Shown: piece by piece, positions 21,555 through 29,202 of the stretch | Numbering within the stretch: the stretch's first letter is position 1 | Layout of the letters: each line of letters opens with the position of its first letter | Assembly: GCA_025964625.1 (NCBI GenBank) | Contig: JAOPYL010000059.1 | Location: 1-43,681, forward strand | Direction of reading: 5' to 3' | Length of the DNA: 43,681 nucleotides | DNA from: Actinoallomurus sp. | GTDB taxonomy: Bacteria; Actinomycetota; Actinomycetes; Streptosporangiales; Streptosporangiaceae | Made by a program: the position numbers and the translations under genes | The notes under the pieces: model-generated | Database searches by the model: none | What the model was told of the DNA's origin: nothing | Seen by the model: the letters and a program-made list of their open reading frames with translations, nothing else

Positions 21555-22618
21555 TGAAAGCCCTTGTGTTGGCCGGGGGATCGGGCACGCGTTTGAGACC
21601 GATCACCTATACATCGGCCAAGCAGCTCCTTCCGGTCGCGAACAAGCCGGTCCTCTTCTACGGGCTCGAGGCCATCCGCGACACCGGCATCACCGACGTC
21701 GGAATCGTCGTCGGCGACACGGTGGCGGAGATCGAGCACGCGGTGGGGGACGGCTCCGCGTTCGGCCTCGACGTCACCTACATCCGGCAGAACGCCCCCC
21801 TCGGCCTGGCCCACGCGGTCCTGATCGCGCGTGAATATCTCGGCGACGACGACTTTCTGATGTACCTGGGCGACAACTTCGTCCTCGGCGGGATCACCGC
21901 GCTCACCGAACAGTTTCGCCGCGAACGGCCGGCCGCCCAGATCATGCTGACCCGAGTGCCGAACGCGCGCGCCTTCGGCGTCGCCGAGCTCGACGCCGAA
22001 GGCGCGCGGGTCGTGGGCCTGGAGGAGAAACCCGAACACCCGAAGAGTGATCTCGCGCTCGTCGGCGTCTACCTGTTCACGCCCGCGATCCACGATGCGG
22101 TGGCGGTGCTGAAGCCCTCCTGGCGCAACGAGCTGGAGATCACCGAGGCGATCCAGTGGCTCATCGACACCGGCAGGGAGGTCTCCTCCACCACCATCTC
22201 GGGCTACTGGAAGGACACCGGCAACGTCGAGGACATGCTGGAGGTCAACCGTCTCGTGCTCGAAGGGCTGGAGCGGCGAGGCACGGTCGACGACTCCAGC
22301 GAGCTGATCGGGCGGGTGGTGGTCGAGGAGGGGGCGCAGGTCACCGGCTCCCGCATCGTGGGACCCGCCATCATCGGGCGGGGCGCGCGCGTCACCGGCT
22401 CCTACATCGGCCCGTTCACCTCGATCGCCGAGGACTGTGTCATCGCCGACAGCGAGATCGAGTACTCCATCGTCCTGCGCGGCGCGTCCGTCCGGGGAGT
22501 GCGGCGGATCGAGGCCTCACTGATCGGGCACGAGGCCGAGGTGACCCCCGCGCCGAGGGTTCCGAAGGCCCATCGGCTCGTGCTCGGGGACCACAGCAAA
22601 GTGCAGATCTCCTCATGA
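21554..22618 (+). CDS. rmlA: Glucose-1-phosphate thymidylyltransferase, long (StrD-like) form
   Basis: This 354-aa enzyme makes dTDP-glucose from dTTP and glucose-1-phosphate, the first step to dTDP-L-rhamnose and other deoxysugars. The nucleotidyltransferase signature is at the N terminus (LVLAGGSGTRLRPITYTSAK, QLLPVANKP); the metal/substrate segment MYLGDNFV and EEKPEHPKSDLALVGVYLF follow. Residues ~250-354 add a left-handed beta-helix-like tail (VVVEEGAQVTGSRIVGPAII) that short RmlA lacks but antibiotic-cluster forms such as StrD have. The start is GTG, apparently leaderless. The stop overlaps rmlB (ATGA), so rmlA-rmlB-rmlD form one operon. Confidence 0.92.
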   Translation: MKALVLAGGSGTRLRPITYTSAKQLLPVANKPVLFYGLEAIRDTGITDVGIVVGDTVAEIEHAVGDGSAFGLDVTYIRQNAPLGLAHAVLIAREYLGDDDFLMYLGDNFVLGGITALTEQFRRERPAAQIMLTRVPNARAFGVAELDAEGARVVGLEEKPEHPKSDLALVGVYLFTPAIHDAVAVLKPSWRNELEITEAIQWLIDTGREVSSTTISGYWKDTGNVEDMLEVNRLVLEGLERRGTVDDSSELIGRVVVEEGAQVTGSRIVGPAIIGRGARVTGSYIGPFTSIAEDCVIADSEIEYSIVLRGASVRGVRRIEASLIGHEAEVTPAPRVPKAHRLVLGDHSKVQISS

Positions 22619-23568
22619 GGATCCTGGTGGCGGGGGGCGCCGGGTTCATCGGCTCCCACTACGTGCGGACGCTTGCCGCCGGCGGCTATCCGGGGTTCGA
22701 GGCCGCCGAGGTCACCGTCCTCGACAAGCTCACCTACGCCGGCGATCGCGCCAATCTGACCGGCGTGGCCTGCACCTTCGTCCATGGCGACATCTGCGAC
22801 GCCCGGCTGCTCGCCGAGGTCGTCCCGGGCCACCGGATCGTGCTCAACTTCGCCGCGGAGACCCACGTGGACCGGTCGATCGCCGACGGCGGGGACTTCG
22901 TGAGGACGAACGTCGCGGGCACGCACACGCTGATGCGGGCGTGCCTGGACGCGCACGTCGAACGGCTCGTACAGGTCTCGACCGACGAGGTGTACGGCAG
23001 CATCGAGACGGGCTCGTGGCGGGAGGACGCGCCACTCGCCCCGAACTCCCCGTACGCCGCGGCCAAGGCCGGCGGGGACCTCATCGCGCGCGCCTACGCC
23101 CGTACACACGGCCTGGACGTGGTGATCACCCGGTGTTGCAACAACTACGGCCCGCACCAGTTCCCCGAGAAGGTCATCCCGCTCTTCGTGACGAACCTCC
23201 TTGACCGGGAGCAGGTCCCGCTGTACGGCGACGGTGGCAACGTGCGTGGCTGGGTGCACGTGGACGATCACTGCCGCGGTATCCAGCTGGCCCTGGAGAA
23301 GGGCCGGTCCGGCGAGATCTACCACATCGGCGGTGACGTGGAACTGACCAATGTGGAGCTGACGAAACTCCTGCTCGACGCCTGTGGCGCGGACTGGGCG
23401 AGCGTGCGGAACGTCGAGGACCGGAAAGGACACGACCGGCGGTACTCCCTGGACGACGGCCTCCTGCGCGGCATGGGATACGCGCCGCGGACCCCGTTCC
23501 GTGACGGCCTCGCCGCGACGGTGCGCTGGTACGCGGAGAACCGGACCTGGTGGGAGGCGCTGAAATGA
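22615..23568 (+). CDS. rmlB: dTDP-glucose 4,6-dehydratase
   Basis: This 317-aa short-chain dehydrogenase-fold enzyme converts dTDP-glucose to dTDP-4-keto-6-deoxyglucose. NAD-binding motif: ILVAGGAGFIGSHYVRTL. AAETHVDRSI and VSTDEVYGS carry the catalytic Thr and Asp-Glu pair of RmlB; SPYAAAKAGGDLI has the YxxxK. RCCNNYGPHQFPEKVIPLFV and GGNVRGWVHVDDHCRG bind the sugar nucleotide. It starts at ATG 22615 in an ATGA overlap with rmlA and ends in an ATGA overlap with rmlD. Its product could also feed the DegT aminotransferases of this locus. Confidence 0.95.
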   Translation: MRILVAGGAGFIGSHYVRTLAAGGYPGFEAAEVTVLDKLTYAGDRANLTGVACTFVHGDICDARLLAEVVPGHRIVLNFAAETHVDRSIADGGDFVRTNVAGTHTLMRACLDAHVERLVQVSTDEVYGSIETGSWREDAPLAPNSPYAAAKAGGDLIARAYARTHGLDVVITRCCNNYGPHQFPEKVIPLFVTNLLDREQVPLYGDGGNVRGWVHVDDHCRGIQLALEKGRSGEIYHIGGDVELTNVELTKLLLDACGADWASVRNVEDRKGHDRRYSLDDGLLRGMGYAPRTPFRDGLAATVRWYAENRTWWEALK

Positions 23569-24422
23569 CCTCCTGGCTGGTGACGGGGGCGTCCGGGATG
23601 CTCGGCGGCGAGATCGTGGCGCTGCTGGGCGAGGAGGGTGAGACCGTCACCGGGCTCGGCCGCGCCGAGCTGGACGTCACCGACGGCGATGCCGTACGGG
23701 CCCTGCTGCGGGCGGAGCGTCCGGACATCGTCGTCAACTGCGCGGGGTGGACGGCGGTCGACGCGGCCGAGGACCGGGAGGCCGATGCCCTGCGCGTCAA
23801 CGGCGACGGAGCGCGCAACCTCGCCCTGGCCTGCTCGATGACGGCCACCCGGCTGGTCCAGGTCTCCACGGACTACGTCTTCGACGGCAGGGCCTGCACG
23901 CCCTACGCGGAGGGCGCGCCGCCGGCCCCGCGGAGCGCCTACGGGCGTACCAAGCTCGCCGGCGAGCGTGCCGTGCTGGAGGTGCTGCCGTCCGCCGCGT
24001 ACGTGGTCAGGACCGCCTGGCTGTACGGCCGGGGCGGCCCGAACTTCGTCGCCACCATGATGCGCATGGAGCGCGAGCGCGAGACGGTCGACGTCGTCAT
24101 CGACCAGCGCGGCCAGCCGACATGGACCCGTGACGTGGCGGGGCAGATCATCGCCCTGATGCGGTCCGGGGCCCGCCCGGGCGTCTACCACGCGACGAGT
24201 TCGGGGCACACGACCTGGTGGGGGCTGGCGCGCGAGGTGTTCTACCTGGTCGGCGGGGACGAGCGGCGGGTACGGCCGACGACGGCCGCCCGGGTTCCGC
24301 GGCCGGCGCCGCGCCCCGCGTACAGCGTCCTCGGCCATGGTGGCTGGGCCGGCGCCGGACTGGATCCCATCCGCGACTGGAGGACGGCGCTGCGGGCGGC
24401 CGTCCTCGAGGGCATCGGCTGA
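23565..24422 (+). CDS. rmlD: dTDP-4-dehydrorhamnose reductase
   Basis: This 285-aa reductase performs the last step to dTDP-L-rhamnose. NAD(P)-binding WLVTGASGMLGGEIVALLG; INCAGWTAVD-type block reads VVNCAGWTAVDAAEDREADA; VSTDYVFDG; AYGRTKLAGERAVL has the YxxxK; RTAWLYGRGGPNFVATMM is the substrate segment. Start ATG 23565 overlaps the rmlB stop. It converges on rmlC with a 30-base gap that contains GAGCGTCA repeated twice at the end of rmlC. Confidence 0.93.
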   Translation: MTSWLVTGASGMLGGEIVALLGEEGETVTGLGRAELDVTDGDAVRALLRAERPDIVVNCAGWTAVDAAEDREADALRVNGDGARNLALACSMTATRLVQVSTDYVFDGRACTPYAEGAPPAPRSAYGRTKLAGERAVLEVLPSAAYVVRTAWLYGRGGPNFVATMMRMERERETVDVVIDQRGQPTWTRDVAGQIIALMRSGARPGVYHATSSGHTTWWGLAREVFYLVGGDERRVRPTTAARVPRPAPRPAYSVLGHGGWAGAGLDPIRDWRTALRAAVLEGIG

Positions 24423-24452
24423 GACGTACGGCCCAGCACGGCTCTCAGAGCG

Positions 24453-25055
24453 TCAGAGCGTCAGAGTGCGAAGTTTCTCCTGGTAGGCCAGGCAGTCGGC
24501 GTAGGTAGGAAGGAGCCCGGCCCGTTCGGCCTCGGCCAGGGACGGTGCGGCGGCGTCCTTCGGGGAGAGCACCGGCTCGATGCCCCGCGGCCAGCCGATG
24601 GCCAGGGCGGGGTCCAGCGGATGCACCCCGTGCTCGCGTTCCGGCGCGTACGGCTCCGAGGCGAGGTAGATGACGACGGCTTCGTCGCTGAGCGCGAGGA
24701 ACCCGTGTCCGAGTCCTTCGGCGAGGTAGACGGCACGCCGCGTACGGTCGTCGAGCCGGATCGCGACGGAACGCCCGAAGGTGGGGGATCCGGTCCGGAC
24801 GTCGACGACGACGTCGAGGGCCGTGCCCCGCACGCATGTGACGTACTTCGCCTGTCCCGGCGGCACGTCGGCGAAGTGAATTCCCCGGAGCGAACCGCGT
24901 CGCGACACCGAGCAGTTGGCCTGCCCCAGCGATAGCCGGTGACCCGTCGCGGCGGCGAAATCGGCGGTCCGGAACCATTCGAGGAACGACCCGCGCCCGT
25001 CGCCATGGATCTGTGGAGTGAACAGCCACGCCCCGTCGATGCCAATCGGGTCCAT
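24453..25055 (-). CDS. rmlC: dTDP-4-dehydrorhamnose 3,5-epimerase
   Basis: This 200-aa cupin epimerises dTDP-4-keto-6-deoxyglucose at C3 and C5. Key blocks: HGDGRGSFLEWFR, LGQANCSVSRRGSLRGIHFA (catalytic His in LRGIHF), KYVTCVRGTALDVVVDVRTG SPTFG, and YLAEGLGHGFLALSDEAVVI. Catalytic Asp and Tyr positions look conserved. It starts at ATG 25055 behind GGGGAG. It is on the minus strand, separate from rmlABD and divergent from the next plus-strand operon, an unusual split of the rml set. All four enzymes are nevertheless present. Confidence 0.93.
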   Translation of the reverse strand: MDPIGIDGAWLFTPQIHGDGRGSFLEWFRTADFAAATGHRLSLGQANCSVSRRGSLRGIHFADVPPGQAKYVTCVRGTALDVVVDVRTGSPTFGRSVAIRLDDRTRRAVYLAEGLGHGFLALSDEAVVIYLASEPYAPEREHGVHPLDPALAIGWPRGIEPVLSPKDAAAPSLAEAERAGLLPTYADCLAYQEKLRTLTL

Positions 25056-25425
25056 CCGTCTCCCCGTGACGCGAGGTCCACCGGAACCTTGGAGCTCGAC
25101 ATTGGCTCATCGGGTGGACGCTGTCAATGCGTGCGTTGTCAACTTTCCGGCGGCGTCGTATTCAGTGAATCGAATGTTGCGTGTTCGGTCATTCACTCAT
25201 GGTGACCATTCTGGCAATCGCTGTTCGGTTTACTTGGTCGACTGACCGCTTACGGCCACGATCTAGAGCATTTGGCGTATGTCTCCTCGCGCGTTCTCGA
25301 GGAGAGGATGAATGCGTCCATTTGTCGAACGTCCAGCCGGACCGGGCAACTCCTTCTGAATTCATTCGGTGGTTCGCCGAACGCGTTGAAGGCATGCCCG
25401 GATCCGCAGTGGCGCAGGAGCGCGG
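25056..25425. promoter_or_regulatory. Divergent control region rmlC / polysaccharide operon
   Basis: These 370 bases between rmlC (minus) and the methyltransferase gene (plus) are visibly more AT-rich than their surroundings, as expected for promoters. A strong site GAGGAGAGG precedes ATG 25312, which opens a 15-codon ORF (MRPFVERPAGPGNSF), possibly a leader peptide. Another in-frame segment (SNVQPDRATPSEFIRWFAER...) ends in a GTGA overlap with the methyltransferase start. Neither is a recognised protein. AACGCGTT occurs near 25380. Confidence 0.4.
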
Positions 25426-26082
25426 GTGAGTCGCCTACACACGTTTCGGAACAGTTTCGTCGATGCCCCGGATTCGTTCGGAGCGCGTTATCGGGCGCGT
25501 CGATGGGCCTGGCTGAACGCCGCGTTCCCCGATCTCCGCCAGATGTCGGTCGTCGATCTCGGCGGCACCGCCGGCGCATGGCTGCAGGCGCCGGTGCGCC
25601 CGGCTCGCGTACACCTGCTCAATCTCGAGACGCCACCGGCCGACCTGCCCGGATGGATGGACAGCGACCTCGCCGACGCGTGCGAGCTGCCCGATTCCGT
25701 GCTCAGGGGACCGTACGACCTGGTCGTCTCCAACTCAGTCCTCGAGCACGTCGGAGGGCATGAACGCCGTCAGCGGTTCGCGGACGCCGTACATCGTCTC
25801 GCCGACCTGCACTGGGTACAGACGCCGTACCGCTACTTCCCGGTGGAACCGCACTGGCTGTTCCCCGGGTTCCAGTTCCTGCCGGTCGCGGGCCGCACGG
25901 TGGTCGCGCGGCACTGGCCGCTGGTGCACACGCCGCCGGCCGACCGCGCGGCGGCCCTGCGGGCGGCCCTCGGTGTCGAACTGGTGAGCCGTACGGAGCT
26001 GGCCTACTACTTTCCCGAGTCCGAGATCCGGTCGGAACGCATGGCCGGCCTGGTCAAGTCGCTGATCGCGGTGAAGGCATGA
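25426..26082 (+). CDS. Class I SAM-dependent methyltransferase
   Basis: This 218-aa protein carries a Rossmann-type SAM domain: motif I MSVVDLGGTAGAWLQAPV, motif II around VHLLNLETPP, and motif IV/V GPYDLVVSNSVLEHVGGHER. The C-terminal third (WVQTPYRYFPVEPHWLFPGF) resembles that of methyltransferases found in polysaccharide and glycolipid loci. It starts at GTG 25426, five bases after AGGAG, and is the first gene of a seven-gene operon. It probably methylates a sugar or repeat-unit intermediate in the cytoplasm; the substrate is not readable. Confidence 0.8.
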   Translation: MSRLHTFRNSFVDAPDSFGARYRARRWAWLNAAFPDLRQMSVVDLGGTAGAWLQAPVRPARVHLLNLETPPADLPGWMDSDLADACELPDSVLRGPYDLVVSNSVLEHVGGHERRQRFADAVHRLADLHWVQTPYRYFPVEPHWLFPGFQFLPVAGRTVVARHWPLVHTPPADRAAALRAALGVELVSRTELAYYFPESEIRSERMAGLVKSLIAVKA

Positions 26083-27230
26083 CCCGGCCCGCGAGCCCGC
26101 GGCTCGAACTCCTCGGCCGGGGGGACGAGGAGGCGGCCGCGCTCGTGCGGCGGCTGCTCGAACTGGCCGTGCCGAACCTGCGCGCGTCACGGGCCGGCGG
26201 GGAGTTCGTCTTCACCCGGACCGGCCACGACGCACGGCCGGTCGGGCGGAGTCTCCGCTACGCGGCGATCGCCGCCCTCGGGCTGCGCGCCCTGCCACCG
26301 GACGAGCAGCGGATGGTCCTCCATGGCTCGACCGCGGACGACCTCGTCGGCGACCTCGTACGCAGGCTCGACGACGTGACAAGCCTGGGAGACGCGGCGC
26401 TGGTCTGCTGGGCGGCCGCGGAGGCCGGGCATGCCGGCCTGCCACGCGCCCTCGAACGCGTCGCCCACCTCGACCCCGCGGGCGCTCCCGTGTACACCGT
26501 CGACGCGGCCTGGGTCGTCTCCGCGCTCCTCGCCGCCGGCGTGGCGGGCGGGCACCTCGAACGCGCCCGCGCGCGGCTGCTCGGCCGCCCGGGTGTCCTC
26601 TTTCCCCACGCGCTGGGCGGGCCGGGGCTCGTCCCGTGGTACCGCGCCCACGTCGGATCCTTCGCCGACCAGGTGTATCCGATCCAGGCCCTCGCGCGGC
26701 TCGGTGATCCGGAGGCACTGGACGCCGCCGAGCAGGCGGCGGCGAGGATCTGCGCGCTGCAGGGGGGCGGTGGGCAGTGGTGGTGGCACTACGACGCGCG
26801 GAGGGGCGGCGTCGTGGAGGGCTACCCCGTCTACAGCGTTCACCAGCACGCGATGGCGCCGATGGCACTCCTCGATCTCGCCGACGCCGGCGGGACGCTG
26901 CACGCCGCCGCGATCCGCAAGGGCCTTCTGTGGATGGTCCGGCCGCCGGAGACCGATGAGCCGCTGGTGATCGACGATCTGGCGCTGACCTGGCGAAAGG
27001 TCGCCCGGCGCGATCCGCGCAAGCTGGTCAGGGGGGTCCGGGCGCTGTCGGCGCGGGTGCGCCCCGGCATGCGGCTGTCGCTCCTCGACCGCGTTTTCCG
27101 CCCGGTGGCGATCGACCGGGAGTGTCGCCCGTACGAGTTCGGGTGGCTGCTTTACGTGTGGCTCACGGCACGCAATCTGGAGGGGCAGTGGAACGGGGAA
27201 CTCAGCAAGGGGAGCGGCGTCGAGTCCTAG
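26079..27230 (+). CDS. Unknown protein, predicted alpha-helical toroid-like
   Basis: This 383-aa protein belongs to no family I can name. It is almost entirely helical with repeated helix pairs (SLRYAAIAALGLRALP, LGDAALVCWAAAEAGHAGLP, VYTVDAAWVVSALLAAGVAG, VYPIQALARLGDPEALDAAE), suggesting an (alpha/alpha) barrel as in terpene cyclases, glycan lyases or epimerases. A striking conserved-looking patch is GGGGQWWWHYDARRGGVVEG followed by YPVYSVHQHAMAPMALLDL, rich in Trp, Tyr and His and a good candidate for a sugar-binding or active site. No signal peptide or membrane helix. It overlaps the methyltransferase by four bases (ATGA) and the next glycosyltransferase by 43 bases, so it is an integral member of the polysaccharide operon. 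Confidence 0.7.
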   Translation: MTRPASPRLELLGRGDEEAAALVRRLLELAVPNLRASRAGGEFVFTRTGHDARPVGRSLRYAAIAALGLRALPPDEQRMVLHGSTADDLVGDLVRRLDDVTSLGDAALVCWAAAEAGHAGLPRALERVAHLDPAGAPVYTVDAAWVVSALLAAGVAGGHLERARARLLGRPGVLFPHALGGPGLVPWYRAHVGSFADQVYPIQALARLGDPEALDAAEQAAARICALQGGGGQWWWHYDARRGGVVEGYPVYSVHQHAMAPMALLDLADAGGTLHAAAIRKGLLWMVRPPETDEPLVIDDLALTWRKVARRDPRKLVRGVRALSARVRPGMRLSLLDRVFRPVAIDRECRPYEFGWLLYVWLTARNLEGQWNGELSKGSGVES

Positions 27231-27949
27231 AACTCTGGCTGGACGCCGTCACCCTCGACCAGGCGGTGGCCCGCTGTGCCGCGGCCGTGGAACGCGGGGA
27301 ACGACTCACGGTGGGCTGCGTCAACGCGGCCAAGCTCGTGCGGATGCGGCGGGACCGCCGGCTGCGCGCCGCGGTCACCGGGTGCGACCTCGTGCTGGCC
27401 GACGGGCAGTCGGTCGTGTGGGCGAGCCGGCTCCTGCGGCAGCCGCTCCCCGAGCGGGTGGCCGGCATCGATCTCCTCCTCGGCCTGCTGCCCGAGGCGG
27501 CGCGGCGGGGCCAGCGGGTCTACTTCCTCGGGGCGCGCGAGGATGTGCTCCGGCGGATGCTCGCCGAGGTGGGCCGGCGGTTCCCGGATCTGCGGGTGGC
27601 CGGCGCCCGCGACGGATACTTCTCGGCGGGCGAGGCGCCCTTGGTGGCCGAGGCCATCCGCGAGGCCCGCACCGACCTGCTCTTCCTCGGGATGTCCTCA
27701 CCGAAGAAGGAGCTGTTCGAGCAGGAGTGGGGATCGCGAACCGGAGCGTTCGTCGTCCACGGCGTGGGCGGGTCGTTCGACGTCCTCGCCGGCGAGGTGC
27801 GCCGGGCGCCCGTCTGGTGGCGCGAGCACGGCATGGAGTGGCTCTACCGGGCGGTCCAGGAACCCTTGCGCCTGGGCCCGCGGTACCTGACCACCAACGC
27901 CCAGTTCCTGAGCCTCCTGGCCCGCGAGCTGCTCAGGGGAACAGCATGA
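27188..27949 (+). CDS. WecG/TagA/CpsF family glycosyltransferase (GT26)
   Basis: This 253-aa member of the family adds N-acetylmannosamine or N-acetylmannosaminuronate to a polyprenyl-linked GlcNAc. Family blocks: VGCVNAAKLVRMRRDRRLR, CDLVLADGQSVVWASRLL, RVAGIDLLLGLL (catalytic Asp region), VYFLGAREDVLRRML, DLLFLGMSSPKKELFEQEWG and GVGGSFDVLAGEVRRAPVWW. I start at GTG 27188 behind GGAGGGG; the frame is open to 27122. It is followed at once by WecC- and WecB-like enzymes that would make its UDP-ManNAc(A) donor, a strong contextual match. It is cytoplasmic or membrane-associated. Confidence 0.9.
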   Translation: MERGTQQGERRRVLELWLDAVTLDQAVARCAAAVERGERLTVGCVNAAKLVRMRRDRRLRAAVTGCDLVLADGQSVVWASRLLRQPLPERVAGIDLLLGLLPEAARRGQRVYFLGAREDVLRRMLAEVGRRFPDLRVAGARDGYFSAGEAPLVAEAIREARTDLLFLGMSSPKKELFEQEWGSRTGAFVVHGVGGSFDVLAGEVRRAPVWWREHGMEWLYRAVQEPLRLGPRYLTTNAQFLSLLARELLRGTA

Positions 27950-29202
27950 AGGTCGTCGTCGTGGGCCTCGGGTACGTCGGGCTCCCGCTGGCGGTTCGCG
28001 CCGCGCAGGCGGGCCACCAGGTCGTCGGCTTCGACGTGGACGACCGGCGCGTCAAGTCACTGGCCGCCGGAGAGTCCTATATCGAGGACGTCCCGTCGGT
28101 GGACCTGCGGGCCCTACTCGACGCCGGCACCTTCCACGCGTCCGCGGAGGCACGGGTGTGCGGGGGCTTCGACGTCGCGCTGATCGCCGTGCCCACGCCG
28201 CTGCACGAGGGCCTGCCCGACCTCAGCTACACCGAAGGGGCGGCCCGGACCCTTGCCCGCTACCTCCGCCCGGGCGCCACCATCGTGGTGGAGTCGACGA
28301 CCTATCCGGGCACCACCGAGGAGCTGGTCGCGCCGCTCCTGGAGGACGGATCCGGTCTCATCGCCGGCACCGACTTCCATCTCGGCTACAGCCCGGAGCG
28401 CATCGACCCGGGCAATGCCATCTGGACCCTCGTCACCACGCCGAAGATCGTCTCCGGCATCGACGAGGCGTCGTGTGACGCCGTACAGGCCTTCTACGAC
28501 ACCATCGTGGAGACCACGGTGCGGGTGGAATCGCCCCGGACGGCCGAGCTGGCCAAGCTGCTGGAGAACACATTCCGGCATGTCAACATCGCGCTGGTCA
28601 ACGAGATCGCGATGTTCGCCCACGGCCTCGGCATCGACGTGTGGGAGGCGATCGACGCCGCCTCGACGAAGCCGTTCGGGTTCATGCGGTTCAGCCCCGG
28701 TCCCGGCGTGGGCGGGCACTGCCTGCCGATCGACCCGTCCTACCTGTCATGGCGGGTCGAACGCGCGCTCGGACAGAGCTTCCGGTTCGTGGAGCTGGCC
28801 AACGACATCAACGGCCACATGCCCGACTACGTGGTCCGCAGGATCGCCGCGGCGCTCAACGACCGGCGGAAGCCGGTCAACGGGTCCCGCGTCCTGCTGC
28901 TCGGGCTCGCCTACAAGAAGAACACCGGGGACGCGCGTGAGTCACCCGCCGTGCGCGCCGCCCAGCTGCTCACCGCGATGGGAGCCGAGGTGAGCGGGGC
29001 GGACCCGTACGTCGTCGAGTCCACCCCGGTGGACGGCATCCTCCGCAGGGTCGACGCCACCCCGGAGGAGCTGGCGGCCGCGGACATCGTCGTGCTGATG
29101 ACGGACCACGACGCGTTCCGCGTCGAGGAGATCACCTGTCACGCGGCCCTCGTTCTGGACTGCCGGCGTCGCCTGTCCGGTCCCCAGGTGGAGCTGCTCT
29201 GA
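27946..29202 (+). CDS. wecC: Nucleotide-sugar dehydrogenase, probable UDP-N-acetyl-D-mannosamine dehydrogenase
   Basis: This 418-aa UDP-glucose/GDP-mannose dehydrogenase-family enzyme oxidises a UDP-sugar to the uronic acid with two NAD. N-terminal NAD motif VVVVGLGYVGLPLAVRAAQA; central domain SPRTAELAKLLENTFRHVNI; catalytic Cys259 in GPGVGGHCLPIDPSYLSW; C-terminal domain LLLGLAYKKNTGDARESPAV. It starts at ATG 27946 in an ATGA overlap and ends overlapping wecB. The wecB neighbour and the WecG-type transferase argue for UDP-ManNAc as substrate rather than UDP-glucose, giving UDP-ManNAcA; substrate choice is inference. Confidence 0.85.
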   Translation: MKVVVVGLGYVGLPLAVRAAQAGHQVVGFDVDDRRVKSLAAGESYIEDVPSVDLRALLDAGTFHASAEARVCGGFDVALIAVPTPLHEGLPDLSYTEGAARTLARYLRPGATIVVESTTYPGTTEELVAPLLEDGSGLIAGTDFHLGYSPERIDPGNAIWTLVTTPKIVSGIDEASCDAVQAFYDTIVETTVRVESPRTAELAKLLENTFRHVNIALVNEIAMFAHGLGIDVWEAIDAASTKPFGFMRFSPGPGVGGHCLPIDPSYLSWRVERALGQSFRFVELANDINGHMPDYVVRRIAAALNDRRKPVNGSRVLLLGLAYKKNTGDARESPAVRAAQLLTAMGAEVSGADPYVVESTPVDGILRRVDATPEELAAADIVVLMTDHDAFRVEEITCHAALVLDCRRRLSGPQVELL

